The notes beneath the pieces are model-generated. The model did no database searches and was not told the origin of the DNA. It saw nothing but the letters and a program-made list of their open reading frames with translations. A DNA stretch of 16,434 nt from an uncultured Ezakiella sp. (GTDB lineage Bacteria > Bacillota > Clostridia > Tissierellales > Peptoniphilaceae): assembly GCA_947293975.1 (NCBI GenBank), contig CAMYPV010000024.1, positions 1 through 16,434 of the forward strand, given 5' to 3'. A program made the position numbers and the translations under genes. Each line of letters begins with the position of its first letter. Within the stretch, counting starts at the first letter, position 1. Positions 1-7,588 of the stretch are shown one piece after another.

Positions 1-674
1 TCCATAACATCAAGCACATAATTTACTTTTTTATAAACGCTCTCTGACATATATCGCCTCATCAGCCTGTGAAGCTGTGAACCGATTTTTTCTTTGTCGG
101 TCAATAAATATATAGAAAAAATCACCGCCAGCAAAAATGTCACTACACTCGAGAACACAGTTGATAATACTCCAAAAACAACTCCAACTGCATTGCCAAA
201 ACCTTTTGTAACTGTCGAAACAACTTTATCAATCTTACTCTTCCAATCAAAAGTATCTAGCGATTTCAACCAATTTGTATCAACCCATTCAAACTTCTCT
301 GCTTTCTTTACAATGCTTTTAAAAGTATTTGGCGCTTCATTTACAATAAGTGTAATACTCTCGATAAGCTGTGGCACAACAAGTCTTATTAACAAAAACA
401 CCAACGCAAATAATGTCAAGAATGACAACAATAAACATACGGGTCTTCTGCTTTTTTCAATAAACTTACTCTTGCTATTTTTAAAATAATGCTTCTCATA
501 AAATCGCATCAAAATATTTATCACATACGCAATTGCTCCGCCTATGATAAGTGGCATTGCAGCAACAAAAAAAATCTTCACAAGTCCGGCAAATCTAGTC
601 CAATAATGTATGCATAAAAATAAAATAAATGCACTTATGCCGACTTTAAAACAATTTTTATAATCAAGCTTCAT
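1..674 (-). CDS. AI-2E family transporter / putative permease (3' end cut by window edge)
   Basis: Reading the minus strand from the ATG at 674 gives about 224 residues before the window ends, so the C-terminal part is missing. The start has an excellent ribosome site (AAGGAGGAAGAT, then ATG). The N-terminus starts MKLDYKNCFKVGI and is followed by two hydrophobic segments around residues 11-45, then a third near residues 75-95. A long soluble amphipathic stretch (about 100-165, rich in K, E and W) precedes another hydrophobic span ending SIYLLTDKEKIG. This layout (paired TM helices, a cytoplasmic-looking helical insert, then TM followed by LLTDKE) is typical of the AI-2E/YtvI/PerM exporter family. 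The substrate cannot be told; family members have been linked to autoinducer-2 export or Na+(Li+)/H+ antiport. It diverges from the antiporter operon at 816. The assignment is by overall pattern, without the C-terminal half. Confidence 0.82.
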   Translation of the reverse strand, partial: MKLDYKNCFKVGISAFILFLCIHYWTRFAGLVKIFFVAAMPLIIGGAIAYVINILMRFYEKHYFKNSKSKFIEKSRRPVCLLLSFLTLFALVFLLIRLVVPQLIESITLIVNEAPNTFKSIVKKAEKFEWVDTNWLKSLDTFDWKSKIDKVVSTVTKGFGNAVGVVFGVLSTVFSSVVTFLLAVIFSIYLLTDKEKIGSQLHRLMRRYMSESVYKKVNYVLDVM

Positions 675-704
675 ATCTTCCTCCTTATTTATTACATTAC
701 AAAA

Positions 705-733
705 ATTATACCACAAATTTCCTACAATATCTA
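705..733 (-). promoter_or_regulatory. Predicted sigma-A promoter for the AI-2E family gene
   Basis: On the minus strand a perfect -10 TATAAT (705-710) is preceded by TGG, giving an extended -10. A weaker -35 TAGATA (728-733) lies 17 bp upstream. The implied transcription start is about 25 nt upstream of the ATG at 674, leaving a short leader that is mostly the ribosome site. Confidence 0.6.
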
Positions 734-753
734 TAAAGATTTACCGCCTTTCT

Positions 754-782
754 TTGCTATTTACCTTTATTTATGATATACT
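754..782 (+). promoter_or_regulatory. Predicted sigma-A promoter for the antiporter/PII-like operon
   Basis: The plus strand shows TTGCTA (754-759), a 17-bp spacer and TATACT (777-782), with TGA just before the -10 (extended -10). It lies 33 nt upstream of the TTG start at 816. Its -35 box sits back to back with that of the divergent AI-2E gene, about 20 bp apart, so one regulator could touch both. No operator sequence is evident. Confidence 0.6.
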
Positions 783-815
783 AGATTAAAGTACACGGGT
801 GGTAGGAGGGATTAA

Positions 816-2012
816 TTGAATATTTTCATTAAAATAAGTTTGGTTGTTTTGTTTGGAGTGATTGGCGGTAAAATTGCAAGGCGCTTAAATTTACCAAATG
901 TCACAGGCTATATAATCGCAGGATTATTTTTGGGCCCATCATTTCTTCATATAGTTACAGCAGATCACGCACCAATAATTTCATTTGTAAACGAATTTGC
1001 ACTTGGGATAATTGCGTTTGCAATTGGCGGAGAGTTTTTCTTGCCAGATTTAAAAAAGCTAGGCAAAGATGTGTTTGTAATTACTATTATGGAAGTGCTT
1101 GGCGTTTTGCTTGTGGTATTTTGCGCAATGTATTATTTATTGGGCCAATCATTTGTATTTTCAATCATAATTGCATCAATGTCAGCTGCAACAGCTCCTG
1201 CTGGAACTGTAATGGTAATCAGACAGTACAGAGCCTATGGGCCGCTTACAAAAACCATACTTCCAGTGGCAGCTCTTGACGATGTGCTTGGCATTATGGC
1301 TTTTGGAATTGCAATGAGCCTTGCGAAACTATCTATTGGAAGCGCAGATGTTTCTGTGTTTAAAATGTTTTGGGAGCCAGCATCTGAGATCATCGGTTCA
1401 ATTGCATTAGGTGCAGTAATTGGTTTTATATTTACATTTATCGTTAAGCATATCAAATCAAAAGAAGAATTGCTATGTTTGATAATTTTTACAATACTTG
1501 CATCAATTGGCATTGCAAATTACTTGGGCTTATCTGCTCTATTAAGCAATATGATGATTGGTACAATGCTTGTAAACTTGCACAACAAAGCAAACAGAGT
1601 TTTTGAAACTATTAACGAATTTGCTCCGCCAATAAATTTATTATTCTTTACATTTGCAGGTGCGAGCCTAGATTTATCTGTGCTTGCAAGCATCGGAGGT
1701 CTTGGTGTTGTATACGCATTTTCAAGAGCATTTGGTAAGATCTTGGGCGCAACAGCAGGAGCAAAAATGGTTAAGGCGAAGGACACAATAGTAAAATGGC
1801 TAGGGCTTGCACTGTTGCCACAAGGCGGAATATCCATCGGTCTTTCGATGATAGTTGCAAGAGAGCTTCCAGATTACAGCTCTGAAATAATTACAGTAAT
1901 ATTGTTTTCTGTATTGGTGTTTGAAATTTCAGGGCCAATACTTGCAAAGATTTCAATCACAAAAGCAGGCGAAGTAAATGGACTTGATCGAATAAAGGAG
2001 TTTGATAAATAA
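816..2012 (+). CDS. CPA2-family (KefB-like) cation:proton antiporter, membrane domain only
   Basis: This 398-residue protein is almost entirely transmembrane. The start is TTG, supported by TAGGAGGG ending 5 nt before it; the product opens MNIFIKISLVVLFGVIGGKI. Family hallmarks are visible: LPNVTGYIIAGLFLGP at about 26-41, the ATAPAG stretch of the discontinuous helix at 125-130, and the tandem acidic pair in ALDDVLGI (Asp155-Asp156), the expected ion-binding site of CPA2 exchangers. A conserved late helix pair follows (LALLPQGGISIGLSM, then EIITVILFSVLVFEISGP). It ends about 25 residues after the last helix, with no RCK/TrkA-N domain, unlike KefB/KefC. The expected role is exchange of K+ or Na+ for H+ across the cytoplasmic membrane. 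The next gene overlaps its stop codon by one base and probably encodes its cytosolic regulator. Ion specificity is not readable. Confidence 0.9.
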   Translation: MNIFIKISLVVLFGVIGGKIARRLNLPNVTGYIIAGLFLGPSFLHIVTADHAPIISFVNEFALGIIAFAIGGEFFLPDLKKLGKDVFVITIMEVLGVLLVVFCAMYYLLGQSFVFSIIIASMSAATAPAGTVMVIRQYRAYGPLTKTILPVAALDDVLGIMAFGIAMSLAKLSIGSADVSVFKMFWEPASEIIGSIALGAVIGFIFTFIVKHIKSKEELLCLIIFTILASIGIANYLGLSALLSNMMIGTMLVNLHNKANRVFETINEFAPPINLLFFTFAGASLDLSVLASIGGLGVVYAFSRAFGKILGATAGAKMVKAKDTIVKWLGLALLPQGGISIGLSMIVARELPDYSSEIITVILFSVLVFEISGPILAKISITKAGEVNGLDRIKEFDK

Positions 2013-2359
2013 TGAAGGCTTTATTTTTAATATTAAACAAGACTGAAAAATTAAACGATATATTAGAAGGTTTTGTAGAGGTAGGATTAAAAGGTGCAAC
2101 TGTTGTCGATTCACAAGGCATGGGTTCTGCACTTGCAGAGAGTAATATTCCAATGTTTGGCGGACTATTAAGATCAGTGCTTGACAACAATAGACCATTT
2201 AACAAAATTATATTTACAGTTATCGAAGATGACGAGACGCTTGAGGCGGCTATAAAATCTGTCGAAGAAAGTTTAGGTGACATGAGTCAGCCAGGTGTTG
2301 GACTGATGTTTGTAATGCCAGTTGATCGCGTAATCGGCTGGACAAAACCACAGGCATAA
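2012..2359 (+). CDS. Small PII-like (GlnB-fold) protein coupled to the antiporter
   Basis: This 115-residue protein starts at the ATG in TAATG, sharing one base with the antiporter stop; AAAGGAG lies 11 nt upstream inside the antiporter gene. The layout matches the PII ferredoxin-like fold: a first strand KALFLILNKTEKLNDILEGF, then GLKGATVVDSQGMGSAL at about 26-42 (equivalent to the GxTVxxxxGxG segment before the T-loop), a central strand FNKIIFTVIEDD, a helix, and a last strand GVGLMFVMPVDRVIGW at about 95-110. The T-loop region is short and lacks the modifiable tyrosine context of GlnB/GlnK. I therefore infer a PII-like sensor that binds a nucleotide or other small molecule and gates the antiporter, as SbtB does for SbtA. 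The ligand is unknown. Translational coupling supports a 1:1 partnership. Confidence 0.72.
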   Translation: MKALFLILNKTEKLNDILEGFVEVGLKGATVVDSQGMGSALAESNIPMFGGLLRSVLDNNRPFNKIIFTVIEDDETLEAAIKSVEESLGDMSQPGVGLMFVMPVDRVIGWTKPQA

Positions 2360-2363
2360 AAAT

Positions 2364-2389
2364 ATCCCGATTGCAATTGCAATCGGGAT
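2364..2389. terminator. Bidirectional rho-independent terminator between convergent operons
   Basis: This is a perfect 26-bp palindrome with arms ATCCCGATTGCAA and its complement. It has A-rich sequence on the left and a T-run on the right, so it can end transcription in both directions. It begins 4 nt after the stop of the PII-like gene and lies 12 nt beyond the hemL stop on the other strand. Confidence 0.9.
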
Positions 2390-2401
2390 TTTTGTTACAT
2401 A

Positions 2402-3670
2402 TTATAAATTTTTCAATGCCTTTAAGTTTGCTTCGATTGTCATATCAATAATTTCATCTGTATGCGCAGCTTGGAAAAATATCGCTTCAAATTGTGCAGG
2501 AGCAAATATAAATCCTTGCTTAATCATCTCTTTAAAATATTTTGCATACATCTTTGTGTCTGCACGCTTTACATCTTCGTATGATTTTATTTGATCAAAC
2601 TCACCGAAGAACAAACTCATCATCGACTTATATCTTGTGACTTTTCCAGGAATACCAGTTGTCTTTAGATTTTCCTTAAAGCCTTGTTCGAGTTTTTGTG
2701 CCATTTTTTCTAGGCGATCATAGATGTCTTTGTGTGCTTCAAGCGTTTTTAAAGTGTCTCTACCCATCTTCATTGCAAGAGGATTGCCCGATAGAGTCCC
2801 TGCTTGATACACTCCGCCAATTGGCGAAAGCTTTTCCATAATTTTTCTTGGCCCTGCAAACGCGCCAACAGGCAAGCCACCGCCGATAATTTTGCCAAAG
2901 CAAAACAAATCTGGCTTTACATCAAAATCACTGGATATCGAACCAAATTGTGTTCTAAATCCTGTTATTACTTCGTCAAATATCAAAAGTATTCCGTTTT
3001 CTTCAGTAACTTTGCGCAGTTCCTTCATAAACTCTTTGTCAGGTACAACTACGCCCATGTTACCGGCGATTGGTTCAATAATTACGCACGCAATATCCTC
3101 GCCATATTTATTGATTTTCTCTTTCACGTCGTCAATATTATTGTATTCGCAGACAATTGTATATTCTGTAACACCGCTTGGCACGCCGAGTGATGACGGA
3201 GCATTGTATGTTAAAGTGCCTGATCCTGACTTTACTAATAGTCCATCGCTGTGGCCGTGATAGCAACCTTCGAATTTTATAAATTTATTTCTACCCGTGT
3301 ATCCACGTGCAAGTCTGATTGCACTCATGGTTGCCTCTGTGCCTGAGTTTACCATTCTTACCATTTCTGTGCCAGTATATTTTGTAAAAAGCTCCGCCAT
3401 CTCAACTTCAACCTCTGTCGGGAGTCCAAATGTAATTGCCTCGTCAAGATATGTCTTAGCCTTCTCAACAATTTCTTTTGGGCGATGACCCAAAATCATT
3501 GGCCCCCACGAATCGATAAAGTCGATGTATTTATTTCCGTCAACATCATAAATATATGGGCCATCAGCCTTTTCAAAAAATATTGGATCCATATCAACAG
3601 AACCAAATGCCCTTACAGGAGAATTTACGCCGCCAGGTATAACTTTCTTTGCTCTTTCATATAAATTCAT
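2402..3670 (-). CDS. hemL: Glutamate-1-semialdehyde 2,1-aminomutase
   Basis: At 422 residues the length is typical. HemL is a cytosolic PLP enzyme that converts glutamate-1-semialdehyde to 5-aminolevulinate, the second step of the C5 route. Visible signatures are PGGVNSPVRAF near the N-terminus (residues 12-22), NSGTEATMSAIRLARGYTGR for phosphate and cofactor binding (108-127), DEVITGFR (232-239) and the Schiff-base lysine in FGKIIGGGLPVGA (Lys260), then GTLSGNPLAM (291-300). The start ATG shares its last base with the hemB stop (TAATG) and has AAAGGAG upstream. It is the last gene of the hemACDBL operon and ends at the bidirectional terminator. The family resembles other class III aminotransferases, but the signature and operon make HemL nearly certain. 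Confidence 0.97.
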   Translation of the reverse strand: MNLYERAKKVIPGGVNSPVRAFGSVDMDPIFFEKADGPYIYDVDGNKYIDFIDSWGPMILGHRPKEIVEKAKTYLDEAITFGLPTEVEVEMAELFTKYTGTEMVRMVNSGTEATMSAIRLARGYTGRNKFIKFEGCYHGHSDGLLVKSGSGTLTYNAPSSLGVPSGVTEYTIVCEYNNIDDVKEKINKYGEDIACVIIEPIAGNMGVVVPDKEFMKELRKVTEENGILLIFDEVITGFRTQFGSISSDFDVKPDLFCFGKIIGGGLPVGAFAGPRKIMEKLSPIGGVYQAGTLSGNPLAMKMGRDTLKTLEAHKDIYDRLEKMAQKLEQGFKENLKTTGIPGKVTRYKSMMSLFFGEFDQIKSYEDVKRADTKMYAKYFKEMIKQGFIFAPAQFEAIFFQAAHTDEIIDMTIEANLKALKNL

Positions 3671-4635
3671 TATCTTTGCTCCTTTAATAACTTTGCCATT
3701 TCCTTTGCATGATACGAGATAATTAATTTTGCGCCGGCTCTTTTCATCGCAATCATATTTTCATATATAATATTTTCACTCAAAATACCACGCTTTACAG
3801 CCTCTTTAATCATCGCATACTCTCCACTTACATTGTACACAACGAGATTTGTGTTAAAGTTCTCCTTAACGCGTCTCACAATATCAAGATATGCAAGCGC
3901 TGGCTTTACAATTATAAAATCTGCGTCCTCGTCCAAATCAAGTTCAACCTCTTTCATTGCCTCGTCTGAATTGTGAAAATCCATTTGATAACCCTTGCGA
4001 TCACCAAAGCTAGGTGCAGAGCCTGCAGCATCTCTAAAAGGTCCGTAATATGATGACGCGTATTTTGCAGCATAGCTCATAATCGGAATATTTTTAAAAC
4101 CATTGTTGTCAAGTTCTTCTCTAATTGCACGCACTCTAAAGTCCATCATATCAGAAGGCGCAACCACATCAGCGCCTGCGCGTGCTTGGCTAAGTGCAAT
4201 CTTTGCAATATATTTAATAGTCTCGTCGTTATTAACCTCTCCAGTCTCTGTTAAAATTCCGCAGTGACCGTGGTCTGTGTACTCACACATACATACATCT
4301 GTAATTACAATAAAATCTGGGTGATGCTTCTTGATTTCTCTTGTCGCTCTTTGGATGATGCCATCGTCTTCGAACGCACTTGTTGCACACGAATCCTTAT
4401 GATCAGGAATGCCAAATAAAATTACCGCCCTGATGCCAAGTTCTTTTAACTCTTTAATTTCGTCATCAAGCATGTCAACAGAATATTGATATTGATCTAC
4501 AAGCGATGGAATTTCACGCTTTATATTTTTGCCTTCCACGACAAAAAGTGGATAGATAAAATCCTTCACTTCAACTATTGCTTCTTGTGTCATTTCTCTT
4601 AAAACTTTATTATTTCTAATTCTTCTCATCCTCAT
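3670..4635 (-). CDS. hemB: Porphobilinogen synthase (delta-aminolevulinic acid dehydratase), zinc type
   Basis: HemB (321 residues) condenses two 5-aminolevulinate molecules into porphobilinogen in the cytosol. The two catalytic lysines are recognisable: Lys191 in MSYAAKYASSYYGPFRDA and Lys244 in FIIVKPALAYLD. The metal loop VCMCEYTDHGHCG (residues 114-126) has the cysteine triad Cys115, Cys117 and Cys125, so the enzyme is predicted to be zinc-dependent rather than of the magnesium-only aspartate type. The start has AAAGGAG 8-9 nt upstream and lies 2 nt after the hemD stop. An internal ATG two codons downstream (MRMRR) is also possible but has poorer spacing. It overlaps hemL by one base, which implies translational coupling. 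Confidence 0.97.
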   Translation of the reverse strand: MRMRRIRNNKVLREMTQEAIVEVKDFIYPLFVVEGKNIKREIPSLVDQYQYSVDMLDDEIKELKELGIRAVILFGIPDHKDSCATSAFEDDGIIQRATREIKKHHPDFIVITDVCMCEYTDHGHCGILTETGEVNNDETIKYIAKIALSQARAGADVVAPSDMMDFRVRAIREELDNNGFKNIPIMSYAAKYASSYYGPFRDAAGSAPSFGDRKGYQMDFHNSDEAMKEVELDLDEDADFIIVKPALAYLDIVRRVKENFNTNLVVYNVSGEYAMIKEAVKRGILSENIIYENMIAMKRAGAKLIISYHAKEMAKLLKEQR

Positions 4636-4637
4636 AA

Positions 4638-5351
4638 TTAACTCTCCTTTATTGCCTTTACAAGTGACTCAATTGTCGAAAACTCTGACTCTTTATAGAT
4701 GTCGATGCCACTTGACTTAATAACATTTGTTGTAACTGGCCCAATCGAATAAATTCTCTTGCCTTTTAATATATCCATTCCATACATCTTTACAAAATTT
4801 TTAAATGTAGATGACGCTGTAAATGTTATGTCTGTAAAATCATCATCTAATTTTGTGCGCTCAGGGATCACGCTTTTGTAAACTGCAAGCTCATAAAACT
4901 CGCCCAATTCTCTGTACGAATCAATAAGCTTTTGATCGGTCAAGTCTGAGTGCGGCAAAAAAATCACCCTGTCTTTATAATCATCTTCACCAATCAACTT
5001 TACAAGCTCTGTACCTGTAAATTTATTTTTTGGATAAAAAGACTTAAGTCCATAATTATCCAGCGCTTCTTTTGTCGCCTTGCCTACAACATAAATCTTT
5101 ACTCTGTTTAAATCTTCTATATTATTGTATTTTAAAAATTCGTCAAAAAATATTCTTATTGCATTTTGTGAATGAAATACCAGATGCGTGAAGCGAAAAT
5201 CTTCTATAATTTTCTGAAGCTTATCAATATTTATCGGTAAAATTTCAATGGTAGGCACTTCAACTACATCAAAATCCGTCAAAAGACTTTTTAATTTTGA
5301 ATTGCCCGACCCCGATCTTGTTATGACTATTTTTCTATTGTTCGACTTCAC
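4638..5351 (-). CDS. hemD: Uroporphyrinogen-III synthase, stand-alone
   Basis: HemD closes and rearranges linear hydroxymethylbilane to uroporphyrinogen III. I place the start at the GTG at 5351, giving 237 residues beginning VKSNNRKIVITRSGSG. GGAG lies 7 nt before it, the first beta strand KIVITR follows at once, and the overlap with hemC is only 17 nt. An in-frame longer start at 5408 would add 19 unrelated residues inside hemC and is unlikely. The family is poorly conserved, but the landmarks are present: HLVFHSQNAIRIFF (about 56-69), VVGKATKEALDNYGL (88-102), FTGTELVKLI, ITFTASSTFKNF (175-186) and YSIGPVTTNVIKSSGI (201-216). In many Clostridia hemD is fused to a uroporphyrinogen methyltransferase; here it is not. 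Confidence 0.93.
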   Translation of the reverse strand: MKSNNRKIVITRSGSGNSKLKSLLTDFDVVEVPTIEILPINIDKLQKIIEDFRFTHLVFHSQNAIRIFFDEFLKYNNIEDLNRVKIYVVGKATKEALDNYGLKSFYPKNKFTGTELVKLIGEDDYKDRVIFLPHSDLTDQKLIDSYRELGEFYELAVYKSVIPERTKLDDDFTDITFTASSTFKNFVKMYGMDILKGKRIYSIGPVTTNVIKSSGIDIYKESEFSTIESLVKAIKES

Positions 5352-6225
5352 TCTTAAGCTCCATCGCCATTTCAGCCGCAGCATCAACTGCCTCCTTATA
5401 ATCAACAATGCGCTTCTTCTTTATAATCAAATTTCTTGCATTGTCTCCAAACACGCCTCTTAAAATTGCCTTGTCGCCATTAAGCTCAGCATAAAATCCC
5501 ATAGGGCTGTGGCAACCCGCATCAAGCACACGCTGAAACTCCCGCTCAATCTTCATACGCTTTGATGTGTCCTCATCTCTAATCGAAAGTACAAGAGATC
5601 GCACAAAATCATCATCTGCTCTACCTTGGATTGCAAGTATGCCTTGGCATGGTGACGGTATAACCTCGTCAATACTAAAAACATAACTAACTCTATCTTC
5701 ATAGCCAGCCCTCAACAGCCCAGCATACGCAAGCATAACCGCCATTATATTATCGCTGCCAACTTTTGACATACGAGTCTCGATATTTCCCCTGATGCCA
5801 ACAGTATCGATATCACTTCTTAGACTTTTGATTTGAAGACTTCGCCTCAAAGATCCCGTCGCAATAATGCCAGGCTTCAACTCATTAATAGAGTTAATTT
5901 TTTTATCCATTACAAGCACATCACGTGGGTCACTTGACTTTGGCGGATCAAAAAACATTAGCCCAGGAGTAAGTGCGCTTGGCATATCCTTCATTGAATG
6001 AACTGCAAGGTCAATCTCACCGTTCAAAAGTGCGTCTTCTATTTCTCTAACAAAAACTCCCTTGCCAACCTTGTGTATAGGACTTTTAAGATCGATATCA
6101 CCTTTTGTATTTATAGTAACAATTTCACAAACAAGACCAGGATTTTTCTCCTCTAGCGCATCTTTTACCATTATTGTCTGTGTCATCGCAAGATTGCTAG
6201 CTCTTGTTCCTATTTTTATCCTCAT
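5335..6225 (-). CDS. hemC: Porphobilinogen deaminase (hydroxymethylbilane synthase)
   Basis: HemC joins four porphobilinogens into hydroxymethylbilane on a covalent dipyrromethane primer. The start is taken at the ATG at 6225 (MRIKIGTRASNLAMTQ, 296 residues) because GAGGAG lies 7 nt upstream. An in-frame TTG at 6240 would bury that ribosome site in the coding sequence. Signatures are IGTRASNLA (5-13), VHSMKDMP with catalytic Asp80, TGSLRRSLQI (123-132), GIRGNIETR (143-151), PSPCQGILAIQ (191-201) and the cofactor-attachment cysteine Cys238 in LDAGCHSPMG. It overlaps the 3' end of hemA by 29 nt and hemD by 17 nt, so the set is read as one transcript. Confidence 0.96.
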   Translation of the reverse strand: MRIKIGTRASNLAMTQTIMVKDALEEKNPGLVCEIVTINTKGDIDLKSPIHKVGKGVFVREIEDALLNGEIDLAVHSMKDMPSALTPGLMFFDPPKSSDPRDVLVMDKKINSINELKPGIIATGSLRRSLQIKSLRSDIDTVGIRGNIETRMSKVGSDNIMAVMLAYAGLLRAGYEDRVSYVFSIDEVIPSPCQGILAIQGRADDDFVRSLVLSIRDEDTSKRMKIEREFQRVLDAGCHSPMGFYAELNGDKAILRGVFGDNARNLIIKKKRIVDYKEAVDAAAEMAMELKSEVEQ

Positions 6226-7438
6226 CGTAAAACTCCTCAAAAAACTTTATCACATCGTCCTTTAATAACGACGGTTCCATCGATTTTGCATAAATCAAAG
6301 GCTCTCTGTAAACCTTGTTTATAGAAAACGAAACAATTTTTTGCACCTTTCTAAGCTCGTGCTTACTAAGAGTTGTCTTTGACTCGATAAATGCCATTGT
6401 GTCATCAATTACCTCGTCAATATAACCCTTAACCGAACAAAAGACATCATCAAAGCGTGAAGCTTCTTCCCATCTTTTTAATTCTTGAACCTTATCCTCG
6501 ATTTCCGACACAAAATTAAGTAATATTTCTTTTTTTCTATTCAAATTGTCCTTTGAAATCGTTGTGAGCGAATCGATGTCATATAAAAATACGCCGCTTA
6601 TTTCCATAACTTTTTCATCCACACCACGTGGCAACGAAAGGTCTAATATATAAATTTCTTTATCTCTATTTAAAAAATCTCTAAAATGAAGTATCGTATG
6701 TGGAGACGCAGTCGAAACAATCAATATATCCACATCTGGCAAAAAGCTCCTCATCTCGTCGTAAGGAATAATTTTTACATCAGGATTTTCCTCGCGAAAT
6801 TTAATCGAATTATTATAAGTCCTGTTTGAAATGTAAAGCTCAGCTCCACGCTCCTCAAGATATACGCTTGCAAGCTTACCCATCTTGCCGATGCCCACAA
6901 TCATTGCCTTTTTATTCTTTAAATAAACATTTTTCTCCAAAAGTTTTATGCCCAAATAAGCTGTCGACGTCGGCGTATCAGAAACGCTTGAACTTGTCTT
7001 TACATATTTTGAAAAACTAATTGCCTCTCTTACAATCTTATTTAAAAACTTTTTTGCTCCGCCAAGTTGTTGTGCAGTTTCAAGTGCCGATACAACTTGC
7101 CCTTGTATTTGATCTTCGCCAACAACCATCGACTCAAGACCAATTGCAACATAAAAAATATGTCTAAGCGCATCGTCATCTTGCTTGAAAAATCTCGACG
7201 ACTCTGGAATTTTCACCCCAAAATGTTCCTCAATATAATTCCACAACGCACTTTCGTCAATACGTTCCTCATATACATATATCTCTGAGCGATTGCAAGT
7301 TGATAAAATCATTATCTCATCATTTTCAGTCTGAAATTTTTCAGTAAAATCTATTATATCTGTATCTCTAAAAGCTAATTTCTCTCTGATTTCTATTGGT
7401 GTATCGTGATGATTTATACCAATTACATAAAATCTCAT
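6197..7438 (-). CDS. hemA: Glutamyl-tRNA reductase
   Basis: HemA (413 residues) reduces glutamyl-tRNA(Glu) to glutamate-1-semialdehyde with NADPH, the committed step of the C5 pathway. The N-terminal catalytic domain opens MRFYVIGINHHDTPIEIRE and carries the nucleophilic cysteine Cys48 in ILSTCNRSEIY. GLESMVVGEDQIQGQV (100-115) is the signature preceding the Rossmann domain, whose AMIVGIGKMGKLA (178-190) binds NADPH. ILDLSLPRGVDEKV (264-277) follows, and a long alpha-helical C-terminal spine from about 300 should form the dimer. The ATG has TAGGAG 7 nt upstream. It is the first gene of the operon and lies about 45 nt downstream of a good promoter, so regulation of the whole pathway probably enters here. 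The substrate implies competition with protein synthesis for charged tRNA. Confidence 0.97.
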   Translation of the reverse strand: MRFYVIGINHHDTPIEIREKLAFRDTDIIDFTEKFQTENDEIMILSTCNRSEIYVYEERIDESALWNYIEEHFGVKIPESSRFFKQDDDALRHIFYVAIGLESMVVGEDQIQGQVVSALETAQQLGGAKKFLNKIVREAISFSKYVKTSSSVSDTPTSTAYLGIKLLEKNVYLKNKKAMIVGIGKMGKLASVYLEERGAELYISNRTYNNSIKFREENPDVKIIPYDEMRSFLPDVDILIVSTASPHTILHFRDFLNRDKEIYILDLSLPRGVDEKVMEISGVFLYDIDSLTTISKDNLNRKKEILLNFVSEIEDKVQELKRWEEASRFDDVFCSVKGYIDEVIDDTMAFIESKTTLSKHELRKVQKIVSFSINKVYREPLIYAKSMEPSLLKDDVIKFFEEFYDEDKNRNKS

Positions 7439-7483
7439 AAATTCTCCTACTATTAATAATAGACCTTTTACAGTCCATCAATT

Positions 7484-7512
7484 ATTATACCACATATTAA
7501 AATTAATGTTAA
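7484..7512 (-). promoter_or_regulatory. Sigma-A promoter of the hemACDBL operon
   Basis: The minus strand shows -35 TTAACA (7507-7512), a 17-bp spacer and a perfect -10 TATAAT (7484-7489) preceded by TGG (extended -10). The transcript would start near 7477 and leave a leader of about 40 nt before hemA. That is too short for a typical riboswitch or T-box, and I see no such structure. Confidence 0.8.
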
Positions 7513-7559
7513 TAAAAAGCACGGCACAAAATAAAATCACCCGCAAAATTTTTGCAAAT

Positions 7560-7585
7560 AAAAAAGCGCCCATTACTGAACGCTT
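7560..7585 (-). terminator. Rho-independent terminator after the FAD oxidoreductase gene
   Basis: On the minus strand a 9-bp stem (AAGCGTTCA paired with TGGGCGCTT, including two G-U pairs) is closed by a GTAA tetraloop of the GNRA type and followed by TTTTTT. It starts 3 nt after the stop codon. It isolates the reductase operon from the hem operon promoter just downstream. Confidence 0.88.
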
Positions 7586-7588
7586 CTC

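Noticed and set aside
94..489. Plus-strand open frame near the left edge
   Set aside because: It is antisense to the AI-2E family gene, which has a clear start, ribosome site and membrane topology.
2804..3193. Open frame on the plus strand inside hemL
   Set aside because: Antisense to a well-conserved enzyme, with no ribosome site and low-complexity composition; it is a by-product of hemL codon usage.
5352..5408. Longer hemD start
   Set aside because: The extra 19 residues lie wholly inside hemC, lack a ribosome site and do not resemble the family; GTG at 5351 with GGAG upstream fits better.
7439..7483. T-box, heme- or cobalamin-responsive riboswitch upstream of hemA
   Set aside because: The leader after the promoter is only about 40 nt and shows no conserved core.
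7543..7555. GCAAAAATTTTGC inverted repeat between terminator and hem promoter
   Set aside because: A/T-only centre, no T-run or gene-specific position; likely chance in A/T-rich DNA.
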